Origin: an uncultured Flavobacteriales bacterium
Lineage (GTDB): Bacteria > Bacteroidota > Bacteroidia > Flavobacteriales_G > Salibacteraceae
Direction: 5' to 3'
DNA length: 64,000 nt
Assembly: GCA_937121175.1 (NCBI GenBank)
Contig: CAKZKD010000002.1
Span: 62,001-126,000 of the forward strand
Part shown: positions 51,695 to 61,047 of the stretch, piece after piece
Layout: the number at the start of each line of letters is the position of its first letter
How positions within the stretch are numbered: the stretch's first letter is position 1
Position numbers and translations under genes: made by a program
Notes under the pieces: model-generated
The model's input: the letters and a program-made list of their open reading frames with translations, nothing else
Told to the model about the DNA's origin: nothing
The model's database searches: none

Positions 51695-52789
51695 TTATCG
51701 GCGTAAGATTGTTCCTTTATCGCCTACTATTATTGAATTTGATTCATCAATAATAAAACAATCGTTGAAACGAACGCTCTCGTCTGCGATAGGAATTTGG
51801 GTCCAGGTCATTCCAGAATCTATTGATTCAATAACCTTTCCAAGGTTATTATCATCATCTCTCCCTGCTACAAGGCCAACTTCATTTAGAAAAGAAATCC
51901 CCCCATTTTTTGTATAAACAGCACGATTAAACCACTCCACCGAATTGACACTAAACAGTACAGAGTTTTCACCAGTCACAAAAGCCCTTGAATTAGAGTA
52001 GTAGTACAAATCTGTAAAGCCAGTTAACTCTGGGTTTTCAGTTGACAAACCTATTGCCTCCCACGTAACACCATTATTCACTGAAAGATATACTGCATTT
52101 TCACCAATAGTATAAACAATGTTTTTTTCGGGAGAAGACATTGCATATAGTGTACGTTGCGCAGTAGAAGACCTTCGTCCTCTATTCCATGTTTCGCCGC
52201 CATCGTGTGTAAAAAATATGGTAAGCTTATCACCGCAAATCAACCCAGTGTCTTGGTCAAAAAACAGAATGTCGTTTATCGTGTAGTTAATACTAGACTC
52301 AGGAATATCGGAAAATGAGCCCCCAAGATCCGTTGATTTTTTTATTAAGCCGTCTTCACCACAAACATAAATTGTGTTCTGAATAATTTGCACACCTTTC
52401 AACTTAGAAGTTGTGTTTGCGTTTTTTAGCGTCCACGTCTCACCGCTATTTTGCGATACTAGTACAGCTCCGTCTTCACCAATGGCTGCACAGTTAGGTC
52501 CATCACAATCAACTTCTATTAAGTTTTCGTTGGTTCCTGATTCTATTGAACCAAACGGGTAAAGTGTTCTGCACGGTGTGCAATCTCCACCACAATCTAC
52601 CCCCGTTTCTCGTCCGCTTTGAATACCATCGGTACAATCTGAACAAGGTCTGCAAGGGCCTCCACAATCAATGCCTTCTTCTTTTTGATTTTTCTTTCCG
52701 TCACTACAAGTTTTTTTACAGCTTGATATAGAAAAACTCAAAAAAACGAAACTCAATAAAGCAATTTGGTTCAGTGTCTTAAATCTCAT
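51695..52789 (-). CDS. Cys-rich lipoprotein with Ycf48/BNR-like propeller
   Basis: A 364-residue lipoprotein. Signal peptide with lipobox Ile-Ser-Ser-Cys24 (start ATG 52789). Next come two units of the motif CxDGxxNxxExGIDCGGxCxPC (about residues 26-80), frequent in Bacteroidota surface proteins and probably disulfide-stapled. From about 85 to 364 there are five or six propeller repeats ending NSGETWTLK, HDGGETWNRG and NNGVTWEAI, like Ycf48/HCF136 or BNR propellers. The frame extends upstream to an overlap with the next gene; the TAAGTTTG box 5 nt before 52789 supports this start. Confidence 0.85.
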   Translation of the reverse strand: MRFKTLNQIALLSFVFLSFSISSCKKTCSDGKKNQKEEGIDCGGPCRPCSDCTDGIQSGRETGVDCGGDCTPCRTLYPFGSIESGTNENLIEVDCDGPNCAAIGEDGAVLVSQNSGETWTLKNANTTSKLKGVQIIQNTIYVCGEDGLIKKSTDLGGSFSDIPESSINYTINDILFFDQDTGLICGDKLTIFFTHDGGETWNRGRRSSTAQRTLYAMSSPEKNIVYTIGENAVYLSVNNGVTWEAIGLSTENPELTGFTDLYYYSNSRAFVTGENSVLFSVNSVEWFNRAVYTKNGGISFLNEVGLVAGRDDDNNLGKVIESIDSGMTWTQIPIADESVRFNDCFIIDESNSIIVGDKGTILRR

Positions 52790-52794
52790 GGAAA

Positions 52795-52802
52795 CAAACT
52801 TA
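52795..52802 (-). promoter_or_regulatory. -7 box TAAGTTTG directly upstream of a start codon
   Basis: An exact match on the minus strand ending 5 nt before the ATG at 52789, implying a leaderless or nearly leaderless transcript. Confidence 0.4.
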
Positions 52803-52851
52803 GCATTATTCATTTTTGAAAACGATAGGTCTTGATAAACGGTTACTCTTT

Positions 52852-53820
52852 TTAAGAAATAGTAAGGTATAGAAATGCCACAACACATAAATACCAAACG
52901 TAAAAGGTAGCTTCCATAAGCCAAGTTTTTGTAGCGTTAGCAAAGTATAATCCTGCCAATAGCGAAAACCCCAAAAAGGAACCCGCAACCAAATCACTTA
53001 TACTATTTGCTGAAAATGCAGACGAGAAAACCCACATAGCTGATAACACTATTACCAAAACCAAATGGTTTTTGATGATGATTTTATTTACTACAATTGA
53101 TTTTAAAAAATAACGAAAACCAATAATTACCACTATTAAACACCCAATCAATAAGGTGTACTGGGGTGTGTCAATAAAATCAAACTTAGGAACCACAAGT
53201 TCAAGTTCAGAAAGGCCTCGTGGATGGTCAAACAAATAATTAAGGCTAATAAAAAAGTAGCTCGGTAGCAAAAACCCAACAATACTCATTACAAAACCTT
53301 TTATCTGAACACTTCCGGAATATAAATAGGCGAGAAAAACAATTGGAAAGGCCCAAATATATTCCGAAGAAAAAACCCAAAGTATGCCGGCGGTGAATGA
53401 GGCTTCCAGGATAATCATGTTCGCTTTATTGGCCCTCTGAATGTCTAATGCCCTGTCTAATAGGCGAATAACTAGTAACGAACCGCAAATCCATGGAGAA
53501 ACAACTCCTACGTTACTAGAGCATGTTAAAAGCGCTAAGGTTAAAATAAACGGGAATTGGTTCGCACTTTTAAATAGTCTGTATTTATTAAATACATGCT
53601 GTGTATAGCCTGCGGTAAATAATAACAAGGCTGTGCCGATTGTTGTGTTTAGCCAATGAACACTAGTGATTGGTTCAAAATATGGAGTTAAAATGCTTTT
53701 GCTCGACCACTGTTGTGTTTCCGAATTACCGACGGTTGCCATTACAACAAACGGAATTGCATAAACGAGCGCTGTAGTAATGCTTTGTGGTGTATTTTTT
53801 CTAAGCGCCCGTGGTAACAT
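52852..53820 (-). CDS. multi-pass membrane protein (DUF6427-like)
   Basis: 322 residues with about 8-9 hydrophobic helices and almost no large loops (for example TTIGTALLLFTAGY, IVFLAYLYSG, LVLVIVLSAMWVFSSAF). An early segment (SKSILTPYFEPI) and its position beside the DUF6341 and purD genes recall the DUF6427 proteins of Flavobacteriales; I use this as an analogy only. Function unknown, inner membrane. Divergent from the 61-residue gene. Confidence 0.65.
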   Translation of the reverse strand: MLPRALRKNTPQSITTALVYAIPFVVMATVGNSETQQWSSKSILTPYFEPITSVHWLNTTIGTALLLFTAGYTQHVFNKYRLFKSANQFPFILTLALLTCSSNVGVVSPWICGSLLVIRLLDRALDIQRANKANMIILEASFTAGILWVFSSEYIWAFPIVFLAYLYSGSVQIKGFVMSIVGFLLPSYFFISLNYLFDHPRGLSELELVVPKFDFIDTPQYTLLIGCLIVVIIGFRYFLKSIVVNKIIIKNHLVLVIVLSAMWVFSSAFSANSISDLVAGSFLGFSLLAGLYFANATKTWLMEATFYVWYLCVVAFLYLTIS

Positions 53821-53871
53821 GCGCCAAAGGTAAAAAGCCCATTTTCATATACACTGTTTATCTACAAATTA

Positions 53872-53879
53872 TAAATTTG
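53872..53879 (+). promoter_or_regulatory. -7 box TAAATTTG for the DUF6341-like gene
   Basis: An exact match, 20 nt before the ATG at 53900. Confidence 0.5.
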
Positions 53880-53899
53880 CCTTTCTAAAGAAGAGATTT

Positions 53900-54085
53900 A
53901 TGGATTGGAATGAAATGATATATAGCCTTGGTGATTTTTTTTGGTGGGCATTTGAAGGACTAGAAGCTCTTGGAAATCCATTTAATTACTTCCTTATGTG
54001 TATTGGTGGTGGAATCATTTTAGCGTTAATTGCTCAACTGATGAAGTACGCTAAAGAAAATAAAAACACTCCTTCTGCCGAATAA
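53900..54085 (+). CDS. small membrane protein (DUF6341-like)
   Basis: 61 residues: an amphipathic aromatic N terminus (DFFWWAFEGLE), one membrane helix (YFLMCIGGGIILALIAQLM, about 36-54) and a charged tail. In flavobacteria a similar small protein (DUF6341) sits next to DUF6427 and purD, as here. Role unknown; the context suggests a conserved pair. Stop codons of this gene and purD abut with no base between. Confidence 0.7.
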   Translation: MDWNEMIYSLGDFFWWAFEGLEALGNPFNYFLMCIGGGIILALIAQLMKYAKENKNTPSAE

Positions 54086-55360
54086 TTAAAGTAGGTCGTT
54101 TCCTATATCTTTACGGTAGAACATTTTCTCAAATGATATGAGGCGTGCCATTTGGTAGGCCTTTTTTTGTGCTCCTTCTAGCGAATTACCAAATGCTGTA
54201 CAGGTCAAAACGCGACCTCCAGAACTTACCGTTGTGTAGCCTTTAGTTTGCGTTCCAGCATGAATTAGTATTCCATCCTTAATCTTGTCCAGCCCTATGA
54301 TTTCTTTTCCCTTTTCGTAAGATTCTGGATACCCACCAGAAACAAGCATAACTGTTACTGCAGTTTGTCCGATTAAATTCAATGATTTGGACTGTAGCTT
54401 TCCCGAAGCGGCATCTATGCACAGGGCAAGTAAATCTTCGTCAACTCTTGGCAACACAACCTCTGATTCTGGGTCGCCCATACGCACGTTATACTCAATA
54501 ACAAATGGTTCGCCATTTACATTTATGAGGCCAAAAAACACAAAGCCGCTATAATCATAGCCTTCATTTTTTATGCCTTTCATCGTAGGCTCGATGATAC
54601 GTTCTCTCACTTTGGCGAGAAACTCGCCTTGAGCAAATGGGACCGGTGAAACCGCACCCATTCCGCCAGTATTCAGCCCTTTATCTCCGTCGTGTATTCT
54701 TTTGTAATCTTTCGCTTCTGGGAGAATAACATAATTATCACCATCAGTAAGTGTAAATATAGAGAGTTCAATTCCCTCTAAAAACTCTTCAATTACAACA
54801 GACTTTGAGGCGGTACCAAACTTACTTTCTGTAAGCATTGCCTTTAGTTCGTTTTTTGCTTCTTCTAGGTCATTGATAATCAATACTCCTTTTCCGGCAG
54901 CCAAACCGTCTGCCTTTAAAACATAAGGTGCCTTCATTTTTTCTAAAAACAGATAGCCGCTTTCTAGAGTCTCCTGAGTGAAGGTTTCGTATCCCGCAGT
55001 CGGAATGTCATATTTCTTCATGAATTCTTTTGCGAAATCCTTGCTTCCTTCAAGGGTCGCTGCCAATTTATCGGGGCCCAATACATTAACATTTCTAAGG
55101 TCTGTATCTGCTTTTATTTGATTTTTTATACCCGCTACAAGTGGCGCTTCTGGGCCCACAACCACCAATTCAATGTTGTGTTCGATAATGGTGTTTTTAA
55201 CTTCCAAAAAATCTTCTGGGTTAATATTGATGTTCGTTCCGAATTGCTCGGTTCCCCCGTTACCAGGGGCAATAAATAGGTTGGTAAGGAGCGGACTTTG
55301 TTTGAATTTCCATGCAAAGGTGAATTCTCTTCCGCCTGAGCCTAACAGCAATACATTCAT
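54086..55360 (-). CDS. purD: phosphoribosylamine-glycine ligase
   Basis: Second step of de novo purine synthesis, joining glycine to phosphoribosylamine with ATP. 424 residues, the family length: N-terminal VLLLGSGGREFTFAWK, then ATP-grasp with VLKADGLAAGKGVLI, VVIEEFLEGIELSIFTL, MGAVSPVPF and YNVRMGDPESEVVLPR (metal ligands), ending with the typical C-terminal lid SSGGRVLTCTAFG. Monocistronic in this window. Confidence 0.96.
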   Translation of the reverse strand: MNVLLLGSGGREFTFAWKFKQSPLLTNLFIAPGNGGTEQFGTNININPEDFLEVKNTIIEHNIELVVVGPEAPLVAGIKNQIKADTDLRNVNVLGPDKLAATLEGSKDFAKEFMKKYDIPTAGYETFTQETLESGYLFLEKMKAPYVLKADGLAAGKGVLIINDLEEAKNELKAMLTESKFGTASKSVVIEEFLEGIELSIFTLTDGDNYVILPEAKDYKRIHDGDKGLNTGGMGAVSPVPFAQGEFLAKVRERIIEPTMKGIKNEGYDYSGFVFFGLINVNGEPFVIEYNVRMGDPESEVVLPRVDEDLLALCIDAASGKLQSKSLNLIGQTAVTVMLVSGGYPESYEKGKEIIGLDKIKDGILIHAGTQTKGYTTVSSGGRVLTCTAFGNSLEGAQKKAYQMARLISFEKMFYRKDIGNDLL

Positions 55361-55386
55361 GGGTAGTAATTTGAAATCAAAGGAAT

Positions 55387-55418
55387 AAAAAAGGGGTTAT
55401 TAATCGCTTAATAACCCC
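55387..55418 (-). terminator. terminator downstream of the redoxin gene
   Basis: A perfect 11-bp stem (GGGGTTATTAA at 55393-55403, TTAATAACCCC at 55408-55418), loop of 4, and a T-run on the minus strand (A-run at 55387-55392). It also lies just upstream of purD. Confidence 0.88.
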
Positions 55419-55446
55419 AACTGCTTTTCAGTATTTATTGACAATA

Positions 55447-56082
55447 CTAGCCTTCTCTTTTAATGCTACATCCCAAAGCGGGTGTGTTATCTGGGTCAAT
55501 GTCTTTGCCGTTAATGTGATTAGTAAGTGCGTCGCGCAGAAATGTTTGTTTTACAGCATTCTTGCTATCAACGTTATCATCAATTTTACCGCTGTAAATC
55601 AACTTCAATTCTTTGTTGAATAGGAAAACATGGGGTGTCGTTCTTGCACCAAAGGCATTGGCAAGTTTAGAATCGTAATCAAGTGCGTAAGTCATTTTAT
55701 ATGCCATTTTTTCTGCTCTTGCCTTCATGTCCTCCATATTATCTCCTCCCGTCGGTCTTTTAGCCTCGTTAGAATTTACTAAAACTGACCCTATTTTGTA
55801 CGACGTGCAAAGTTCAGCTAACTCATTATAGCGACCTTCCCATCCTTCTTTATCTCCAGTACCAACCACAAATGGGCAGGTGTTACATGAAAAAATAACC
55901 AAAAGGCCATTTTCTTTTTTAATGTCGTTTAGTGAAAGTGAATTGTCAGATGTTGTTTTCATCATTACATCTGATAATGGTGCCTTTGCTCCCGCAGTAA
56001 GCGTTTTAAAATCGTTCTTTGGATTCATAAACGCTAACATGGTTAACGTTAATACCTTAATACCGATGATTAAATACTTCAT
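55447..56082 (-). CDS. thioredoxin-fold redoxin (AhpC/TSA-like), exported
   Basis: A 211-residue thioredoxin-fold protein with an N-terminal hydrophobic signal segment (residues about 5-20). The redox motif is FSCNTCPFVVGTGDKEGW, a CxxC followed by Pro, and there is a later Cys in LAELCTSYK; the fold core ARTTPHVFLFNKELK gives the cis-Pro. Alternatives are peroxiredoxin-like or thiol reductase; motif CNTC is closest to ResA/AhpC-related redoxins of Bacteroidota. Followed by a strong terminator. Confidence 0.85.
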   Translation of the reverse strand: MKYLIIGIKVLTLTMLAFMNPKNDFKTLTAGAKAPLSDVMMKTTSDNSLSLNDIKKENGLLVIFSCNTCPFVVGTGDKEGWEGRYNELAELCTSYKIGSVLVNSNEAKRPTGGDNMEDMKARAEKMAYKMTYALDYDSKLANAFGARTTPHVFLFNKELKLIYSGKIDDNVDSKNAVKQTFLRDALTNHINGKDIDPDNTPALGCSIKREG

Positions 56083-56148
56083 TTAGTTTCGTTTAGACTG
56101 CCTGATTAACGGGCAAAACTAAAAAAGGTTTGCATTTCAACCGATTTT

Positions 56149-56559
56149 TTAACCTTTTCTCTCTTGGCAAAGTTCTAGAAGAATTCCCCCTGCAGATTTT
56201 GGGTGAATAAAAGCAATCAATTTATTGTCAGCTCCCTCCTTTGGTTCAGGATTAATAAACTGAAACCCCAATCCTTGTAACCGTTCAATTTCCGTATAAA
56301 TGTCATCAACCAATAAAGCCATGTGGTGTATGCCTGGTCTGTTTTTGGTGAGGTACTTAGCAATGGCGCTTGAATCGTTAGTAGCTTCCAATAACTCCAA
56401 TTTAGACTCCCCTAGTTCATAGAAAATTGTGTTTACCGATTCGCTTACTACAGGCTCTTCCTTGTATGCTTCTTTACCGAGTAGCAATTCAAATGTTTTT
56501 CTCGCTGCAGTTGCATCGTTAACAGCTATTCCTAAATGCTCAATTTTCAATATTGCCAT
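56149..56559 (-). CDS. mce: methylmalonyl-CoA epimerase
   Basis: Interconverts (R)- and (S)-methylmalonyl-CoA for the propionate/succinate branch. 136 residues of the vicinal-oxygen-chelate fold: KIEHLGIAV (metal His), ESKLELLEA, HHMALLVDDI (metal His) and a Glu in GILLELCQE. Length is the family norm. Its ATG lies inside the last 20 bases of the upstream flavoprotein gene, so it is translationally linked. Mutase genes are not in the window. Confidence 0.93.
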   Translation of the reverse strand: MAILKIEHLGIAVNDATAARKTFELLLGKEAYKEEPVVSESVNTIFYELGESKLELLEATNDSSAIAKYLTKNRPGIHHMALLVDDIYTEIERLQGLGFQFINPEPKEGADNKLIAFIHPKSAGGILLELCQERKG

Positions 56560-57613
56560 AATACTTCTTCATTCGTTCTACATTCACCTCATTGTCAATT
56601 GGTCTTCCTTCAAATATATGCTCGACTAGCTGATTGGTGTAGAAGGGTCCCAATAAAACTCCTTTACTGCCTAATCCATTTAGAATAAATAGATTTTTAT
56701 GCTCTGGATGTTCACCCACTAACGGCCTTCGGTCTTTGGCTCCGGGTCGCATACCTGATTCGTGATTAATAACTTCGTATGGTAAGTTGACCAAACTTTC
56801 AAAGCGTTTTTTGAGCTCTTCTTTAGCACCAAGGGAGGGTTTATGGGACTTATCCTCCCAATCGTAAGTTGAGCCAACTTTATACAAATCATTTCCAATT
56901 GGCAGAATAAAAAAGCCTTTGCTTAGCGTGTAATCACATTTCAATTCAGTACTCCTAATGGTAAGTATATCTCCTTTTGTGGCACCTACAGTTGAATAGC
57001 CAAATTCTTGGTTCTGCTCTTGGTGCCCTCTTGCTAAAATCAGTTTTTCACAAATTACTTTTTTACCATGATTAAGTTCAATTTGTATCGCATCATTGTG
57101 ACTAATATCAACCACATCACCTTCTAAATATTTATTGTTTTCTCGAAGGAAGTCTTTTGAACACTGAAGAAACACAGGTAAATCTACGTTACCGGTAAAT
57201 TTGGTCTGCGCATAGGGCAGCTCATTGTTTACACCTTCGATTAGCTCTTTTAATAACGGTAGTTTAATATATTCTCGAAACTTGTGGTCTGCTGCTTTAC
57301 CTTCCCAATTATTTATGGTTTTAAAGTTCTCAAAGAACTTAAAATAAGGCCGTTCGTGAAGAAATTTTGTATTCAACTTTTCTTCAAGCCTCTTGTACCT
57401 CTTCAATGCAAAAGGAAGCACTTTATCAGCATTAAAGCCCAATGTGGGTTTTCGAAAAACAACTGGGTTGTATAGGCCTGCAGCAACCGTACTTGAGCTG
57501 TGCTGGTGATTGTTGTCGATTACTAAAAAGTTTTTTCCTTTTTTCAGTAGCTCAAACGCAAGAAGACTTCCTGCAATGCCTTGGCCTATGATTACAGTTT
57601 CGACTTTTTTCAC
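56540..57613 (-). CDS. FAD-dependent oxidoreductase of the D-amino-acid/glycine oxidase type
   Basis: 357 residues with an N-terminal dinucleotide fold VETVIIGQGIAGSLLAFELL, VIDNN after it, and AAGLYNPVVFRK. The C-terminal part has RPGAKDRRPLVGEHPEHKNLFILNGLGSKGVLLGPF, the DAO-family FAD C-loop. This resembles glycine oxidase and the MnmC oxidase domain, but lacks a methyltransferase part. The amino substrate is unknown. It overlaps mce by 20 bases. Confidence 0.85.
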   Translation of the reverse strand: MKKVETVIIGQGIAGSLLAFELLKKGKNFLVIDNNHQHSSSTVAAGLYNPVVFRKPTLGFNADKVLPFALKRYKRLEEKLNTKFLHERPYFKFFENFKTINNWEGKAADHKFREYIKLPLLKELIEGVNNELPYAQTKFTGNVDLPVFLQCSKDFLRENNKYLEGDVVDISHNDAIQIELNHGKKVICEKLILARGHQEQNQEFGYSTVGATKGDILTIRSTELKCDYTLSKGFFILPIGNDLYKVGSTYDWEDKSHKPSLGAKEELKKRFESLVNLPYEVINHESGMRPGAKDRRPLVGEHPEHKNLFILNGLGSKGVLLGPFYTNQLVEHIFEGRPIDNEVNVERMKKYYGNIEN

Positions 57614-57879
57614 GATGCAAGGTTACAAATTGTGATTCTAACTAAAATAGGTTGACTCGATTATAAATTTAAATGTGTTTAGGCTTCCTTTTTTGCTTCA
57701 ATTCTTGATTGAAACTCTTATTGATAAGCCTTATTCCATGGAACTCCAGATTTAGTGCTCTTCACTTTTTCTGAATTATGTTACAGTAATCTGCGCTCTT
57801 GATTAACACTCTTTCCAACGTAGAATTTGGACGAGCTTACACTTTTAAGAATGTTCGTAAATGCAGGACCTTAAAATTG
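57614..57879. other. intergenic region without a recognised feature
   Basis: About 265 bases between the flavoprotein start and the tRNA-Ala terminator. I find no ORF, convincing promoter pair or strong hairpin. It probably holds the promoter of the flavoprotein gene. Confidence 0.35.
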
Positions 57880-57911
57880 AAAGCCCCTTCAATTTCTTAA
57901 AGGGGCTTTTT
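57880..57911 (-). terminator. terminator of tRNA-Ala (bidirectional-looking)
   Basis: A 10-bp stem AAAGCCCCTT (57880-57889) / AAGGGGCTTT (57900-57909), loop of 10. A T-run follows on the plus side and a weaker one on the minus side. It lies 8 nt past the tRNA 3' end. Confidence 0.75.
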
Positions 57912-57916
57912 ATCTG

Positions 57917-57990
57917 TGGAGAAGATGGGAGTCGAACCCACGACCTCTTGACTGCCAGTCAAGCGCTCTAGCCAGCTGAGCTACATCCCC
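57917..57990 (-). tRNA. tRNA-Ala (anticodon GGC)
   Basis: Cloverleaf: acceptor starts GGGGATG and contains the G3:U70 alanine identity pair; anticodon stem CTTGA/TCAAG with loop CTGGCAG (anticodon GGC); T-arm GTGGG-TTCGACT-CCCAT. Discriminator A, no encoded CCA. There is one U6:U67 mismatch in the acceptor stem. 74 nt. Confidence 0.93.
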
Positions 57991-58123
57991 ATTTCATGTT
58001 GGCAAATTTAATCTTTCGGTTGGGTTTTTGTTTGCGAAAGTCCGCCTTTCTCGATACAAATCATTAGCCTATTAATGGGGGCAAGTGAATCACTCGAAAT
58101 GACATCCTTTTTAATTTACTTTT

Positions 58124-60955
58124 TTAATGCGCCGCCAGCCAATTATCTCCTGTGCCGCTATCCACAACAAGTGGAACCGAAAGTTTAAAGGCATTTGCCA
58201 TTTTTTCTTCAATGATTGGTGTTAGTTCTTTCAGCTCGTTGTGTGGAACATCAAACACCAATTCATCGTGCACTTGCAACAACATTTTTGTTTTGTAATT
58301 ACTAGCCATCAAAAAGGACTGAATATCCAACATTGCCAATTTAATAATGTCCGCTGCGCTGCCCTGAATTGGCGCATTAATCGCTACACGTTCTGCTTGA
58401 GAGCGCACCGTTCCGTTTGCGGAGTTAATGTCTCTAAGGGGTAAAACTCTACCCATAATAGTTTCACAATATCCTTTTTCTCGGGCCAATTCTATCGATT
58501 TATCCATATAGGCCTTTACCTTAGAATATTTGGTAAAGTATGAATCGATTATCTCTTTTGCTTCGGTTCTAGAAATTCCCAAATTCTGGGCTAATCCGAA
58601 TGAACCTTGACCGTAGGCAATTCCAAAATTCACCGCCTTCGCCTTTGAACGCATTTCGCGTGTCACTTCTTTTGGGTCAACTCCGAAAACCTTTGCAGCG
58701 GTAGCGGCATGAATGTCCTCACCGTTCTTAAATGCTTCTATCATACCTTCATCACCACTTAGCGATGCCATAATCCGCAATTCTACCTGACTGTAATCGG
58801 AAGCTAATAACGTGTGCTTTTCGTCTTTAGGAATAAATGCTTTCCTGATTTCACGGCCTCTTTCTGTTCTTACGGGAATGTTCTGGAGGTTTGGAGCCTC
58901 AGAACTTAATCGACCTGTGGCAGCAATAATCTGATTGTAAGTCGTATGAATTCTACCGTCTTCGTGAACCAACAAAGGAAGTGGGTCAACGTAAGTGTTG
59001 CGCAACTTAACCAACTCACGGAAATCGAGAATTTTATCTACTATTTCGTGATTCGGTGCATATTTCTTTAGTATTTCTTCGTTGGTCTGATACTGTCCGG
59101 TTTTGGTCTTTTTGGGTTTGGCATCAATTTTCAAATGGTCAAATAACACCTCGCCTACCTGTTTAGGAGACGCTATATTAAAATTTGTTCCAGCCAATTC
59201 ATAGATTTCTGCTTCTACTGCCTGAGCATCAATTAGCAACTTCTGTGATAATTCCTTTAAACTTGCCGAATCTAATCGAATACCCTCTTCCTCCATATCG
59301 GCTAATACACCCAACAACGGAGATTCAATTTCATGGAACAATTTTTCTAAACCAGCCTGTTCCAACATGGGTTCAAAAACTCGTTTTAAACGCAAAGTAA
59401 TATCTGCATCTTCACAAGCATAATCCGATATCGACTCCTGTGGAATGTCGCGCATCGTTTTTTGATTTTTCCCTTTGGGGCCAATCAATTCTGAAATGGG
59501 AACGCAATTGTAATTGAGATAAACCTCAGCCAAATAATCCATTCCGTGTTTTCGGGTATTGGGTTCTAAAACGTAATGCGCTAACATGGTATCGAAAAAA
59601 GAACCTCGAACACGCACACCATACTTTCTTAAAACAAGCACATCGTATTTTAAATTCTGACCAGTCTTTTGGGTTTTTGTGTTTTCAAACAACAATTTAA
59701 ACTCATTTACAATCGACTGTGCTTCTTTTTTATCTGTAGGAATTGGAACATAAAAAGCCTCAAATGCACTAATAGCAAAAGACATTCCTACCAATTCTGC
59801 CTTCAGAGGGTCAATTCCGGTAGTTTCGGTATCAAAACAAAAACTGTCTTGATAAGAAAGCACCTGAATCAAAGATTTTCTTTTCTCTTCGGTATCAGTA
59901 AAATGGTATTCATGAAAACTAGTAGATAAATCATTTCCAGAACCCTCAGCCTCAGTTTCCGTTGCATTTGAATCAGTCGTTGATTCTTGAATACCTCCGC
60001 CAAATAAATCCATTTGTCCGTTAGTGGATATAACAGGTTTGGGGCTTGAACCAGAACTAATAGAAATTGTTTCTCCCAAAACCTTAGTTGCAAGATTTCT
60101 AAATTCCAATTCGGTAAACAATTCGCGCAAAGCATCCTTGTCAATTTCTTCCATAATGAGTTTCTCTGGCTCAAAATCCACAGGTGCATCTAATAAAATC
60201 GTTGCGAGTTTTTTAGAAAGAAAGGCTTGCTCTTTATTTGCCTCTACTTTTTCTTTCATTTTGCCTTTTAGTTCATGTGTATGCTCGTACAGGCCTTCCA
60301 TAGAGTCGTATTGTTTGAGCAGCTTGGCAGCAGTTTTTTGACCTACACCCGGTATTCCCGGAATGTTATCAACCGCATCTCCCCACATACCCAAAAGGTC
60401 AATTACTTGTTCTGGCCGACTCACGTCAAATTTTTCGCAGATTTCGGGAATACCCCAAACCTCAGCTGGCCCTCCACCACGAGCTGGGCGGTACATAAAA
60501 ATATTCTCTGAAACCAACTGACCAAAATCTTTATCTGGTGTCATCATATAAACAGTATATCCTTCTTTTTCGGCTTTTTTGGCTAATCCCCCTATTACAT
60601 CATCGGCCTCATAGCCAGGTGCTTCAAGAATGGGAATTCGAAACCCTTCAATAATTTTTCGGATGTAAGGCTCCGATAACTTAATGTCTTCAGGGGTAGC
60701 GTCTCTATTGGCTTTATACTCTGAATATTCTTGAACTCTAACATTTGGTGATTTATGGTCAAATACCACAGAAATATGGGTAGGCTTTTCTCGGTTAAGC
60801 ACATCAAGAAGTGTATTTGTAAAACCAAAAATTGCAGATGTATTTAACCCTTTGGAGTTTATTCTAGGGTTTTTAATAAATGCATAATAAGCTCTAAAAA
60901 TAAGTGCATAAGCATCAAGTAAGAATAGTCGTTTATCTCCGTTTTGTTCCGTCAT
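58124..60955 (-). CDS. polA: DNA polymerase I
   Basis: Gap-filling and Okazaki-processing polymerase. 943 residues: 5' nuclease domain (about 1-300; LFLLDAYALIFRAYYAF, DADDVIGG-like YEADDVIGGLAKK, GIPGVGQKTAAKLL), 3'-5' exonuclease (about 345-530) with the DxE active site in CFDTETTGID, so proofreading is probably intact, and the polymerase domain with motif A ASDYSQVELRIMA, motif B RSKAKAVNFGIAYGQG and motif C LLQVHDELVFDVP. An insert around residues 300-350 is acidic and Ser-rich. Monocistronic. Confidence 0.97.
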   Translation of the reverse strand: MTEQNGDKRLFLLDAYALIFRAYYAFIKNPRINSKGLNTSAIFGFTNTLLDVLNREKPTHISVVFDHKSPNVRVQEYSEYKANRDATPEDIKLSEPYIRKIIEGFRIPILEAPGYEADDVIGGLAKKAEKEGYTVYMMTPDKDFGQLVSENIFMYRPARGGGPAEVWGIPEICEKFDVSRPEQVIDLLGMWGDAVDNIPGIPGVGQKTAAKLLKQYDSMEGLYEHTHELKGKMKEKVEANKEQAFLSKKLATILLDAPVDFEPEKLIMEEIDKDALRELFTELEFRNLATKVLGETISISSGSSPKPVISTNGQMDLFGGGIQESTTDSNATETEAEGSGNDLSTSFHEYHFTDTEEKRKSLIQVLSYQDSFCFDTETTGIDPLKAELVGMSFAISAFEAFYVPIPTDKKEAQSIVNEFKLLFENTKTQKTGQNLKYDVLVLRKYGVRVRGSFFDTMLAHYVLEPNTRKHGMDYLAEVYLNYNCVPISELIGPKGKNQKTMRDIPQESISDYACEDADITLRLKRVFEPMLEQAGLEKLFHEIESPLLGVLADMEEEGIRLDSASLKELSQKLLIDAQAVEAEIYELAGTNFNIASPKQVGEVLFDHLKIDAKPKKTKTGQYQTNEEILKKYAPNHEIVDKILDFRELVKLRNTYVDPLPLLVHEDGRIHTTYNQIIAATGRLSSEAPNLQNIPVRTERGREIRKAFIPKDEKHTLLASDYSQVELRIMASLSGDEGMIEAFKNGEDIHAATAAKVFGVDPKEVTREMRSKAKAVNFGIAYGQGSFGLAQNLGISRTEAKEIIDSYFTKYSKVKAYMDKSIELAREKGYCETIMGRVLPLRDINSANGTVRSQAERVAINAPIQGSAADIIKLAMLDIQSFLMASNYKTKMLLQVHDELVFDVPHNELKELTPIIEEKMANAFKLSVPLVVDSGTGDNWLAAH

Positions 60956-61047
60956 TTCTTCAAATTGTAAGGCTTCCGAAATTAAAGAAATTGATGGTAC
61001 TTATTTGCCTCAATAAATGAATTGAGATTGTTTTCTTTGCTATTGGA

